64,000 nucleotides of DNA from Strongyloides papillosus (Eukaryota; Nematoda; Chromadorea; Rhabditida; Strongyloididae), in assembly GCA_005656395.1 (NCBI GenBank), contig SRSI01000031.1:1-64000 (forward strand), written 5' to 3'. Below the pieces are notes generated by a model. The model had not been told where the DNA came from. It saw only the letters and a list, made by a program, of their open reading frames with translations, and searched no databases. The translations under genes were made by a program, and so were the position numbers. Below, one piece after another: positions 22,813-33,099 of the stretch. How positions within the stretch are numbered: position 1 is the stretch's first letter; each line of letters starts with the position of its first letter.

Positions 22813-24626
22813 ATGGATAACAATGATAAGACAATAACAAGAAATAAAGAAGTAGAGGTATTTTTTGACCAAAGATCATTTGCAGGGATACCAAAAAATG
22901 TAAAATATCAAGTTTGTGAATATTTTATCTGTGTATTAAAGAAGCATTTTTATAAATATGGTAGTGATAACTCAAGGTAAATAAAGGGATTTCCCATCTT
23001 GTTTTTTAAATTAACATTTGTTTATTCTTTTTTTGTAACAGGATGTTTTGTTTTAAAGTGTTGAGTAGCATAAAAAAATGCAATAATTATGATAAACCAA
23101 TTATGGACACATTTAGAAATCAGTTATGTGATTATGAACTAATGATACCACTTGATGTGGCAACTGAAAATATTAAATCACTCAATGGTGAACACAATTA
23201 CGATGAATGCTTAGTAATTATTTGTAGGATTTTTGTTACATACTTAAAAGATGGTATTTATGATAGTAGATTTAGGGTATTACTTAAAAAAATACTATCA
23301 TTATTATCTATTGATCTTAAAGTATTTGAAGAATGTGAAAATTATTTGGCTAGTGAATTATCAGTGCAAAAATACATTGAAACAGAGTATGTTTATAACA
23401 TTCAAAATAATATTTGCATAAATCATAATTTAGTGAACAAAAAAAAAGAAGAAAAAAGGGTGAAAGAAACAGAAATATTAAGAGATGGGCATTAATTGGT
23501 GCTTCAGGAGTTATTGGTGGTACATTAGTTGGTATAACAGGTGGCCTTGCAGCACCGTTAATTGCTTCCGGTGCTGCTGCTCTTGTTGGAACCTCGTTAA
23601 CAGCTGGTATAGCTACAGCAACTGGAGCAACTATCTTGGGTATAGGATTTGGTATTGCTGGTGCTGGATTAACGGGCTACAAAATGAAAACACGTATAGG
23701 TAATGTAGAAGAATTTAAATTTGTTGAAATATCAAGAGAAAAAAGTTTAGATACATTGATAACAATTACTGGATGGATAGGAAAGGTATGTTAACTATAT
23801 ATTTATGTAGTGATAATTTATTTTTATTTTGAAGAAAAAGGGTGATAGTGAATTCATAAAACCATGGAAAAATTTACGTATTTCAAAAGAAGAATATACA
23901 TTAGTTTATGAAAGTGAACATTTATTGAATCTTGGGCAATCATTTAAATTATTAATTAAAAAAGTAACAGGTGCAGCATTTGAAAGTGTACTAAGTCAAA
24001 CAATATTAGCTGGTTTAATGAGTGCTGTAGCATGGCCAATGGGATTACTAGGAATAGCAGATATCATTGATAATCCATGGAATGTTTGTATGAGTAGGAG
24101 TGAAGAAGTTGGTGAATTATTGTGTGATGTATTGATGAAACGTATTCATGGACAGAAACCTGTATCATTAATAGGATATTCCATTGGTGCACGTGTTATC
24201 TTCTATTGTCTACTAAAGATGGTTGATTCAAATGATAGTGAAGGAATTATTGAAGATGTAATTTTACTTGGTACACCTGTTACAGCATCTACTGAAGAAT
24301 GGGAGAAAGTTTCAAAAGTTGTTAGTGGAAGAATTATCAATGGTTACTCTACAACTGATTGGATATTAAGTTTTTTATACAGAACTATGAATGTTCAATT
24401 CTCAATTGCTGGTATTTCACCAATCGAAGTTGGTAATTGTTATAAGAAGAAAGTTATTAATCATGATTTATCAAAAATTGTTAAGGGGCATTTAGAATAT
24501 GGAAATAAGATAGATGATATAATGAAAGAATTAGGTGTTGTGACGGTAAATAGGCATTCTAATCAAATATCGAGAGAAGAAATTAGAGATGAAAGTAGAG
24601 AAAATAACGTTTCTAATGATAATTAA
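22813..24626 (+). CDS. TMCO4-like alpha/beta hydrolase (DUF726 family)
   Basis: A membrane-associated putative hydrolase of 550 residues. Exons: 22813-22976, 23042-23386, 23434-23785 and 23835-24626. The middle contains the hallmark glycine/alanine-rich hydrophobic segment of TMCO4/DUF726 proteins, beginning RWALIGASGVIGG and ending GAGLTGYKMK. The C-terminal hydrolase part has the nucleophile elbow GYSIG within SLIGYSIGARV, a later LLGTPV strand, an Asp in STTDWIL and a His in VKGHLEYG, the expected order for a Ser-Asp-His triad. The second intron (23387-23433, donor GTATGT, acceptor AATTTAG) removes an apparent frameshift seen if one reads straight through. Substrate and cellular role are unknown in this family; a membrane lipid or ester substrate is only a guess. 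Confidence 0.88.
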
Positions 24627-25504
24627 GTGTATCTTTGGAATATTTTAATTTGTAAATACTTTTTTGTAAATTACTGTATTAATGAAAATGTATGTGTATC
24701 CGATAATTATTTACTGTTTTTTTTAAAAATATTTGTAATTGTATTATGAAATACCCTGTAGATATTTAAATCACATCATTTTCCACATGTTTACTAATAT
24801 TAAAAAAAGTGATGTCATTTTATTTCGATTTCAACTACTTTATAGTATGTTGGTAGAAGCCTTGTTGATGTTCATTTCGAATGATTTTTGTTCATTCACT
24901 TCCTGTGACTATTGTGTTTTGCTATTTATAGACTTTCTAATTATTAAAAGACAAAAAAATAGAAAGTTCGTTTATTATAAGACCATAATAGAGCATAATA
25001 CAAGGGTCAATTATTAAATACAATATTAAAATAGGTTTACAGTAAAATAGAAATAATAGATAATAGTTTTAAACGAGAAAAGATACCATTTAATAGAAAA
25101 AGTTAATTTCAAACAAATTACCTTTATTCCCCATAGTAATCTTTCTTTATATAGATCATGGTAGATTAATAACGGAGAAAACAGTTTATTTTTCACCTTT
25201 AACAAATTATTCATTTCTCTTCTTTACGATATCAGAAAAATGGAAAATAATAGGTCAAATATTCTTTGATAGATAAAGACAATTAACTTTGGTAGTTATA
25301 TAACAAAGTTATTAAAAAGTAACTTTTAAAATAATTCAATCTAATTAAATTAGGACGCTTTATTGTTTCAATTCAAAGATTTTTACATAATATATTCGGA
25401 ATGGAAACTTTATAAAGTATCTTCTTTAATTTATCAATGAAATTCTGGATATAATGTTTCATATATTAGGTCAGTTATGGTCATTGGATGGAGCTAATAA
25501 AACG
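24627..25504. other. Intergenic region
   Basis: AT-rich spacer after the TMCO4-like gene. An open frame at 24739-25017 begins with ATG but shows no domain, signal or relation to anything nearby and is treated as chance. Confidence 0.45.
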
Positions 25505-25512
25505 TATAAAAA
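25505..25512 (+). promoter_or_regulatory. TATA box of secreted cysteine-rich gene A
   Basis: TATAAAAA lies 46-53 bp before the ATG at 25559. The inverted paralog at 26455-27406 has TATAAAA at nearly the same distance from its own ATG, which supports both as core promoters. Confidence 0.5.
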
Positions 25513-25558
25513 GGTTTACCTTCAGGATATAATTTGATATTTCAATAATATTTTAATT

Positions 25559-26311
25559 ATGTTGCATAAAGGATATTTTTTTGTTATATACTTTATTACA
25601 TTATCATCAACTGCCTATGGTTGTATGTCATCTAAACCAACTGATCCACCAGTTGTTCCAACTACAACAATAACTCCACCAACCACAACAACAGCAAGTG
25701 ATACCTGCCAAAATCAAGATAATAAAGCTATGGTTTACATGGATCCTAGTGTAAGTGCTGCTGCAAATGCCGCTATTGCTGGATCTAAAACTGGAACACG
25801 TATGTTTTTAATATTCTTTTAATTGTTATGTAATTATGTTTTAGCATGTGACAAATGTGCAAATACCCAATATTTCGATCCTGCTACAAATGATGTTTTC
25901 GCTGGAACTGATGCTATTAATACCTATCAATGTCCAGATGCTCAACCATTATGTATTTGTGATGAAACAGAATGTTACAAAGAAACCGATGTATCTGTCT
26001 CAGTTTCCCTTTATCCTTACTGTGCTTCTGGTATGTTGAAAAGATTGAAAAAAATAATGTACCTAATCATATTAATTTTAGCTTCTGATTGTGCAGCATA
26101 TGCTATCCTTTCAGCTCAAGCCGATACAATGGGTGTTGGTGGTGCTGATGGTACACCAGTATGGACTCCAGATGGTACAGTTGATGCCAATTTCAATTTC
26201 CTTCCAGTTTCAAGTGGTAAATTTATGAAAGTTAGTGCAATTAGTTGTGGAACTTGCCCCGTTTCTTTAACCGATCCTTCATGCTTACCTATTACTCCAA
26301 CAATGGCATAA
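25559..26311 (+). CDS. Secreted cysteine-rich protein, paralog A
   Basis: A 218-residue predicted extracellular protein in three exons (25559-25799, 25845-26030, 26082-26311). It starts with a signal peptide (hydrophobic to about residue 20, then Cys), followed by a Pro/Thr stretch of mucin type (VVPTTTITPPTTTTAS) and a cysteine-rich body. Ordered landmarks are PCDKCANTQYFDP, INTYQC, CICDETEC, YPYC, ILSAQ, WTPDGTV, VSAISCGTC and a final PSCLP. The same landmarks recur in the same order in the neighbouring inverted gene. The pattern resembles small nematode-specific secreted families, but I do not recognise a named domain. No function can be assigned; the Thr-rich linker suggests O-glycosylation. 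Confidence 0.8.
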
Positions 26312-26454
26312 TTTTAAATCGAAAAAAAACAATCTTATACATAATAATTATAATAATAGTAGTTTAAAAAAATTAGTCGTCGTTGTTTTTTTTAAATAAT
26401 AAAATAACAAAATATCATAAAAAAGAACTATAAATTTTTCAATGTAATTATTAA
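26312..26454. other. Short convergent spacer of the secreted pair
   Basis: Only about 140 bp separate the stop codons of the two convergent paralogs, so their 3' UTRs must be short or overlap. It is A-rich and has no gene. Confidence 0.5.
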
Positions 26455-27406
26455 TTAAAAAGTTGTTGTTTTTGGTAGACAGGTTCTGTCTGACAAAGGA
26501 ATTGGGCATCCATTACATGAAATAGCTGAGACTTTCTCGAAAACTCCACTTCTAAATAATAAAAAAATTAAATGAATATATTATTTTAAAAACATTACTT
26601 GACACTTTTAAAAGTAAAGTTAGGAGTTGTAGTATTTGCTGGAGTCCATCCTTTTCCTCCACCAGCAGGGAATACACCTTGTGTGTCGAACTAAAAAATG
26701 TTATCAATTTAAAAAAAGAGTGTATTACCTGAGCAGAAAGTATTGAATATACATAGCAACTTGTAGCTAAAAAGAAATTTAAATAAATACTATAATCTAT
26801 AAAGGGATAAAAGTTACGTGTTGTACAATATGGGTATAATGTTGTAGCAACCGTTGGATCATTTTCTTGGAAGCATTTAAAATTTTCATCACATAAACAT
26901 AATTTTTGACCAACAGGACACTAAAAGTTAGAAAAATTAAAAGTTTTTTTTTTCAATTTTTTACCTGATAAGTGTTAATTGCTCCAGAAGTATCAGAACC
27001 ATCGAATACATCACTGGTCGCTGATGAAAAATACCTTGTATTACTACACAAAGGACATTCTATAAAGAGAAAGCTATATATCACAAAAAAAATCATTAAA
27101 AAGTATACCTATACCAGCTTTACTTCCAAAGAATGGATTAGTAACACCCGTAGCTGTTGCACTTGGTTGAATATATAATCTAGCTCTACCCCTAATGTTT
27201 CCACAAAATGGCCTTACAGTAGTAGTAGTAATAATAGTAGTAGTAGTAGCAGTAGTAGTAGTAGGTAAATTTTTCGTAGAACTAGTATGTCTTCTGGTAG
27301 TTGGTCTTGTACTGCCAGTTTCATCATTATTTCTGGCTCTAATACATGATTCAATGAAATATACGTTGTGGAGAAGATAAATTAATGTAAGACAGTTTAC
27401 TTTCAT
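26455..27406 (-). CDS. Secreted cysteine-rich protein, paralog B (inverted)
   Basis: A 240-residue protein in six exons on the minus strand: 27406-27109, 27059-26965, 26920-26818, 26766-26729, 26690-26599 and 26551-26455. All introns are GT-AG of 36-51 bp, and all phases join. It has a signal peptide (MKVNCLTLIYLLHNVYF), a long Thr tract encoded by a trinucleotide repeat (27215-27265), then the same landmarks as paralog A: ECPLC, INTYQC, CLCDENFKC, YPYC, ILSAQ, WTPANT, VSAISCNGC and TCLP. It has three more introns than paralog A, so the duplication is not very recent or introns were gained or lost afterwards. Function is unknown; an extracellular role is inferred from the signal peptide and the paired cysteines. 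Confidence 0.8.
27215..27265 (-). repeat. Trinucleotide repeat coding a poly-Thr tract
   Basis: Interrupted TAG/TAA repeats on the + strand read as ACT/ATT codons on the minus strand and encode a Thr/Ile run in the mucin-like linker of paralog B. Such repeats are likely to vary in length between strains. Confidence 0.7.
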
Positions 27407-27440
27407 GATAATGAGATAGAAAATTTATTAACACCTATTT

Positions 27441-27446
27441 TTTATA
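27441..27446 (-). promoter_or_regulatory. TATA box of secreted cysteine-rich gene B
   Basis: GGTATAAAAAA reads on the minus strand with TATAAA at 27446-27441, about 35-40 bp before the ATG at 27406. Confidence 0.45.
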
Positions 27447-27794
27447 CCAATAAAAAAAGTAGTTTTTGTTTATTTTTAATTGACCTACCTACACTAAAAT
27501 ATCTTAGAGATAATCTAATTTTATTTTTTGCTTATATTTCTATAAGACTTAATTTTTAAAACAATTAGGTAATATTAATTTCATTAAAATTAATTTGAAA
27601 GTTAATAAATCATTTAATTAATAAAGAATGGAATTTGAATAATAAATTACAAAATATTTATTTCATAAAGGAATTAAAGTATCGATACAAATTTAGAATA
27701 CAAGGAATATTTACAAATAAAAATAATGTACAATGTATTAAATAATTACCAAGAATCTTATATTAATAAAGGAATTTTTTATAGAAATAAAGAA
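27447..27794. other. Intergenic region
   Basis: AT-rich spacer between the secreted paralog B promoter and the 3' end of the coiled-coil gene A. No gene is seen. Confidence 0.45.
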
Positions 27795-28016
27795 TTACAT
27801 TAACTTGCACGAGTTATCTCTATCATCACCTTGGCGAGATGATGTTTCACCTTTTTGATTTTCTTTATTTACAGCTAAAGGTTTAATTTCATTTATCTGA
27901 TCGTTTGTGTCTGAATCTAAATCTTCCATCTCAACAACTTGATCAGCTCTTTCTTTTGTTTCTTTTTCCTTAAGCATAATTGTTTCCCTCTCCCGTTCTT
28001 TTTCTTGTTTCATCGT
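27795..28016 (-). pseudogene. Orphaned C-terminal reading frame of coiled-coil gene A
   Basis: Directly after the TAA at 28019-28017 the same frame continues open for 73 more codons (TMKQEKERERETIMLKEK and onward, ending CKLM). It aligns with the matching part of gene B, which reads through because it has GAA where gene A has TAA. The frame is intact, so the stop is a single-codon lesion, not part of broader decay. A downstream ATG could in theory restart translation. Confidence 0.7.
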
Positions 28017-28652
28017 TTAATTAGTAAGTTTCATAATTCGTTCTGATAATTTCTTGAGAACATCACTAGGCGGGATTTTATTAATATTTGTCTTTTGAAT
28101 TGCAAAGATTATTGAATTAATCCATTTTTGTTGAATAGGATAAGAACAATATTGAAGCGGCTTCTTTTGGATGCTAAGCAAAACAGAGTTATTCAACTTT
28201 TCTCTGAGCTTAGATTCGGCATCATTAAGATCCTTGTCATTATTTCCCGACATGACATTGTTTTGTCCGACTTGTTCTTGACAAACTTGATTTAAGTTAG
28301 AGTTTATTCGACTTAAATTGTCACAGTGAATTTGTGCTTCTCTAGCCCTCATCATAGATTCTTCGTGCTGCATTCTTAACTGTGACATTTCTTCGAGTAC
28401 CATCTCATGATTTTGAAGTAAAATAAAATATTTCTCTTCGATGGATCTTTTTTCTGAAAACAAGGAAAAGAAATGTTAAATTTTTACATCATTAAACGTA
28501 CCTTGTGATAAGGTATCAATTTGTTCCGCCAAATTGGTGATTCTCCTTTGAGAACTATTGTATTTACAATGGATGGATCTCATCTTTGAAAGATCTTGAC
28601 TATGTCTTCTCTTAACGTCGGCTTTTTCTGAATTGTCGTATCTTGAACTCAT
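28017..28652 (-). CDS. Small coiled-coil protein, gene A (truncated by nonsense codon)
   Basis: Exons 28652-28502 and 28453-28017 encode 195 residues. The protein is hydrophilic and helical, with a heptad-like pattern: an N-terminal basic segment (SSRYDNSEKADVKRRHSQDL), a coiled coil around KRSIEEKYFILLQNHE, then RMQHEESMMRAREA and a more globular part (QQKWINSIIFAIQKTNIN) with SERIMKL at the end. The first intron has the same position and phase (1) as in gene B. The tandem paralog is 307 residues because it lacks the stop. No named family was recognised. The ATG at 28652 is chosen because it matches the start of gene B; an extra in-frame upstream codon run lacks ATG. Confidence 0.7.
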
Positions 28653-29434
28653 TATCAATGAATTGAGATGCAGAAAATATATTTATTTAGTCTAAAATAT
28701 ACAAGTTATATTTGAAAAAAAAATCGAAATAATTGGAAATGTAAAACTCAAATGTGGCATGACACGCAAAAAACAAGTCTATAAATGGACGTAACCACAC
28801 ACAATAATTTTCCCACCATTTTGTTAAACAAAAAATATAAAAATTCATATTTCCACAAAAAGATAAAGAGGTTTAAATAAAATTAAGAAATTTGAATTTA
28901 ATTTGGGGAAGAAAATGATGGAAACATTTTTGTAAAGTATAATGAAAAATATGAACAACACATAACAAATATTCGACATACTATGTTCATCCAGGTTAGT
29001 ATGCATACTAAATTAATTAAATAATAATATTCATTTTTTTATTTATATATAAGTATAAAAATTAAAACATTTAAAAGAAATATAAACAATATTATAATTA
29101 TTTAATAAATTCCACTATGAAAACAATCTAATACTTCACAGGTTGCTATAATAATATTCAACACACTAAAAAAGCCCAAATCACATATAATTTATTATAG
29201 TTATAAGTATGACATAAATTGTTCTAAAATATCTTAGTTTATATAATATATATTTGATAATATTCTAACTATCACCATGTCAATATAAAATAAAAAAGAT
29301 TAATACGTATATAGAAGAGGGAATCAAATATAGTATAAAATATATTTTATTCTTATAAACAAAAATAATAAAAAAAATATTAAATAATTATTATGAATCT
29401 TACATCAATAAATGGATCTTATAGAAGTAAAAAA
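28653..29434. other. Spacer between the two coiled-coil paralogs
   Basis: AT-rich. The first bases upstream of gene A (tgaattgag... then tctaaaatatacaa) resemble the sequence upstream of gene B, showing that the duplication included the promoter-proximal flank. No gene is present. Confidence 0.5.
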
Positions 29435-30407
29435 TTACATGCGCATGTTATCTCCATCATCCTCTTTGTGAGAAGATGCTTCCCCTTTGAAAGTACTATC
29501 GTTTCCATCCAACAATGGAATTGCAAATAAACGTTTACGTTCCTTTTGTTGTTGAGAAGGCATTTTAACAGAAGAATCCCCTTCATTTAAATTACTAAAT
29601 GATGTTGCACTTTTTTGATTTTCTTTATTCACAGTTGAAGGTTCAATCTCTTTTATTTGGTCATTTGTATTTGAGGATGAAAGTTCCATCTCGACAATTT
29701 GAGTAACTTTTGTTTCTTTTTCCTTAAGCATAATTGCTTTCCTCTCCCGTTCTTTTTCTTTTCTCATCGTTTCATTGGCGAGTTTCATAATTCGATCAGA
29801 CAATTTTATAAGAACATCGCTTGGTGGAGCTTCATTAATATTCGTCCTCACGATTGCACTGATTATTGAATTAATCCATTTTTGTTGAGTACTAGGACAA
29901 CAATATTGAAGCTGCTTCTTTTGGATGCTAAGCAAAACAGAATTCTCCAACATATATTTGAGCTTAGAATTGGCATCACTCAATTCTTTGTCTTTACTTC
30001 CGGACATGATATTATTTTGTCGAGCCTGTTGTTGACAGATTTGATTTAAGTTAAAATTTATTCGATTTAAATTGTCACAGTGAATTTCTGCTTCTCTGGC
30101 TCTCATCATAGATTCTTCGTGTTGCCTTTTTAACTGTGAAATTTCTTCGAGTAATTTTTCGTTATTTTGAAGTAAATTAGAGTACTGCTCTTCGATGGAC
30201 CTGTTTTCTGAAAGAAAGAAAAAGAAGTGTTACATTTTCTATATCATTAAACATACCTTGTGACAAAGCATCAATTTTTTCCGTCAAATAAGTGATTCTT
30301 CTTTGGGAATTACTATATTTTAAAGAGATAGACCTGATCTTTGAAAGATCTTGATTATGCCTCTTCTTAGCAACAGCTTTTTCCAAAATATGGCGTCTTG
30401 AACTCAT
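29435..30407 (-). CDS. Small coiled-coil protein, gene B (full length)
   Basis: Exons 30407-30257 and 30207-29435 (50-bp intron) give 307 residues. The layout matches gene A: an N-terminal Arg/Lys-rich helix, a coiled coil with EISQLKRQHEESMMRAREAE, a middle segment QQKWINSIISAI with a Pro-containing turn (NEAPPSDVLIKL), then a very charged helix (TMRKEKERERKAIMLKEKET). It ends in an acidic, Ser-rich, probably unstructured tail with a basic patch (QQQKERKRLF) that could act as a nuclear localisation signal. There is no signal peptide or membrane segment, so an intracellular structural or adaptor role is plausible. I do not recognise the family; it may be lineage-specific. Confidence 0.75.
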
Positions 30408-31958
30408 ATTCAGTTAATTGAAATATAGAAAATATATTTACTTAATCTAAAATATACATAGTTAAATTGGACAAAAATTTCAAAATAATTTGATGTTTTA
30501 AAATTCAAGTTTGGAATAACACGCACAAGTAGTAAAACTTTTAAATGTTAAATTAATATAGAGTCATAAAAGTAAAGGTATTTATACTCTGTCAACCTAC
30601 ATATTGCACCAACCGTAAAAAAACAACAAAAGTTTATATTCAATATTTTAAAACAGAACTCATTTAACGAATTATAAAACTTTTCAACTTACGATATAAG
30701 AGAAAAAGAACAACAAGAAGAGAACTTTCGACAAGAAAATCGCACACAAAAAGTAAGAAAATTATTTGTGTCTCGACTGTAACTTTACTTAAAGATTTTC
30801 ATGATTAAATAGCTAAAAGATATGTTGAAAGGTTAAACAAAGCCATGATAAAATGTAACTTTTGGCAGGTTTTTAAAGTTTTAGTATGATTACTTTTCTT
30901 TGACAGATGAAGCATTTTTTCTATACTTAAACATCATTCATAAACGTCACTTTTTTGTATAAATTGTTCAATTTTACATTGTAGATAAATTGTTTCTCCT
31001 GATACAAATCTTTATTTTCAAGAACAACACTTTTACGTAAGTGGTAGATTTTGTTTTTGTTTCCTTCACCAATAATCACTTTAATATTTATTTTTTAAGT
31101 TGCAACTCATAAAACAATTATAGATGTGAATATTTATTTTTCTTTAATAATAAATAAACATTGTATATAGTAAGTAATGTTTTTAAAATATCAATGTGCC
31201 CATTAATTTTTTAAAAAATTTTCTCCCAAAAACAACAATAGGCATAAGAAATATCATCAATAAAATTATTAAAAATTACACATTCCTGGGACAAATTATT
31301 ATAATTTTTGAAGTGTAAATAGTATCTTATTTATATAAACATAGTAAATAATAATAATAATTTTTATGTTATTCTGTTAATAAAGTTATTTTTCAAAGAG
31401 AAAGAGTTAGTCATTAGGTATTTATTTGCAATAACAAATGAATTTTTCATATATACTTATTTTTATTATATTATTATAAACTTTTTAATTACATGTGATA
31501 TCATGAAATTACGTAGTTATTGTGTGGGATTTTTTGTTGTTTAGCGATTAATGATGAAATGAATAAATGCTAGTTTATGTACCAGAAAATTGAAGTTGAA
31601 AATCTATATTTGTTTACAGTTTCCTCATATATTAAGTTGTTGGTTTTTTTTATGAAATATATATTTATTAGAAATGTTATAAACAATTCTATTTTTAAAA
31701 AATTTTAATTCAAAGTTGAGTCATTTGTAATTATAATTATTATTAAGAAAAAAAACACTACAAGTTAATGTTTAATTATAGTTATTCAAATAAACTTTAA
31801 AAAGCAAATACAAAAAGTAAAAAACAGAATAAAAAAAAATACGTTTATTTTTGTATTAAAGTTTTTATTAAAAATCAAATTTCATATATAAAATTTATAC
31901 AATTATACATAAATTTTTACATCAAAGAAAATGAGTTTTTAATCATTATAGTAAACCA
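30408..31958. other. Intergenic region
   Basis: AT-rich spacer upstream of coiled-coil gene B and downstream of the TGF-beta gene. No coding or RNA gene is recognised. Confidence 0.5.
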
Positions 31959-32993
31959 TTAATAGCAAGTGCATTTTTTAGCTATAAGATTATTTAAAGT
32001 TCTCGTCTCCACAGTCAAACCACTTTTGAAGATACTAACATTTAAAGGAATGTATTCTATTGGATAACAACAACTTTTGTATTTTATATCTTGAAGATGT
32101 TTCAATTTGTTGAGTACCCCACCAATTAGCATATTGTTACCAGAATGGTAACAATCACCATGACAAAATTGTGCTTGAAAATTTTTTGGAGACACGATAA
32201 AATTCCAACCTATCTCTTCAAAATTAATATTGGTCTTCTTAACACAACACATGCTTCTACCGTCTTCATTTTCACAATTTTTATCACTGTTCCTTTTTAC
32301 ACGATCATTATTATCAATGACAACAGCCTCAAGGTACACGTTTTCAATATTTATTATTATTGGTTTTGGTATCTCATTAAATTTAATTAAAAATTTTATC
32401 ATATCACCTATCTCGGGAATATAATTTTTAAAGACTGTTAAATTTAATGGCATTTTAAGGGTATACATTTTTTCATTTAAATTACCATTCTTATGAGAAT
32501 CAAAAATAAAATTGCCAAGATGTTCGTTTTCATCATTATTTTTATTGAGCAAGAGGAGGACATTAGCTTTTAATGGTTCTTCAAGATCACCTACAACAGT
32601 GTAGTCGATTTTTAGGGATAATGCTTTAATACTAATAGAGTTTTTAATTAAATCATCACTTCTAAATATTGCTATAGGGTGGTTATATGAAATCGGTTCA
32701 ATTTGTAGGTACTTTTTAATTTTATTTTCATTTTCTTTGTCCTCAACTACATTTTCAATGTTTCTGGTTATACCTACTAAATTTTCTGTAGGAATATCAA
32801 GAAATATAGGTTTTTTTAAACCAAAGCTTGTTAAAATATTTTGTAATATTCTGTTTCTTTCTAAGTCATTATACCATCTTCCATTTGAAGCTAGTGTCTA
32901 ATAATTAAGGCAAATTTAAGTAGGATTTTTTTTATATGAACATACCTGACAAAATGAAAAGAATATAATTGCTATAATATAATAGTACTTCAT
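31959..32993 (-). CDS. TGF-beta superfamily ligand, DAF-7-like
   Basis: A secreted growth-factor precursor of 328 residues in two exons (32993-32946 and 32897-31959). Exon 1 is almost exactly the signal peptide (MKYYYIIAIIFFSFC). A prodomain of about 200 residues follows and ends in the furin-type site RVKR (215-218), releasing a mature chain of about 110 residues. The mature part has nine cysteines (about 224, 233, 234, 261, 265, 292, 293, 325, 327), including the CC pair of the TGF-beta/activin type, the motif IGWNFIVSPK, FCHGDC, SCCYP and a CxC end preceded by NNLIAKK. These closely match C. elegans DAF-7, the dauer-pathway ligand. Strongyloididae are known to carry several daf-7-like genes, so whether this is the ortholog or a paralog cannot be decided here. 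Confidence 0.9.
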
Positions 32994-33091
32994 TATTAAT
33001 ATATTTAAGAAATAATGATAAGAAAAAAACTTTACAAAATTACCTTAAATGTAAAAAATTTAAAAATAAAACAGAACATATTTAAAAATAG

Positions 33092-33099
33092 TATTTATA
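33092..33099 (-). promoter_or_regulatory. Candidate TATA box of the TGF-beta gene
   Basis: GTATAAATAC on the minus strand (TATAAATA, 33099-33092) lies about 100 bp before the ATG. This distance leaves room for a short leader or a trans-splice site. Confidence 0.35.

Noticed and set aside
23387..23433. Apparent frameshift in the TMCO4-like gene
   Set aside because: A 47-bp intron with donor GTATGT and acceptor AATTTAG restores the frame exactly, so the gene is intact.
24739..25017. 92-codon open frame after the TMCO4-like gene
   Set aside because: No signal, domain or related sequence; typical of chance frames in AT-rich DNA.
27215..27265. Possible CRISPR-like or satellite repeat
   Set aside because: It is a coding trinucleotide run within the Thr-rich linker of secreted paralog B; no CRISPR structure exists anywhere in the window.
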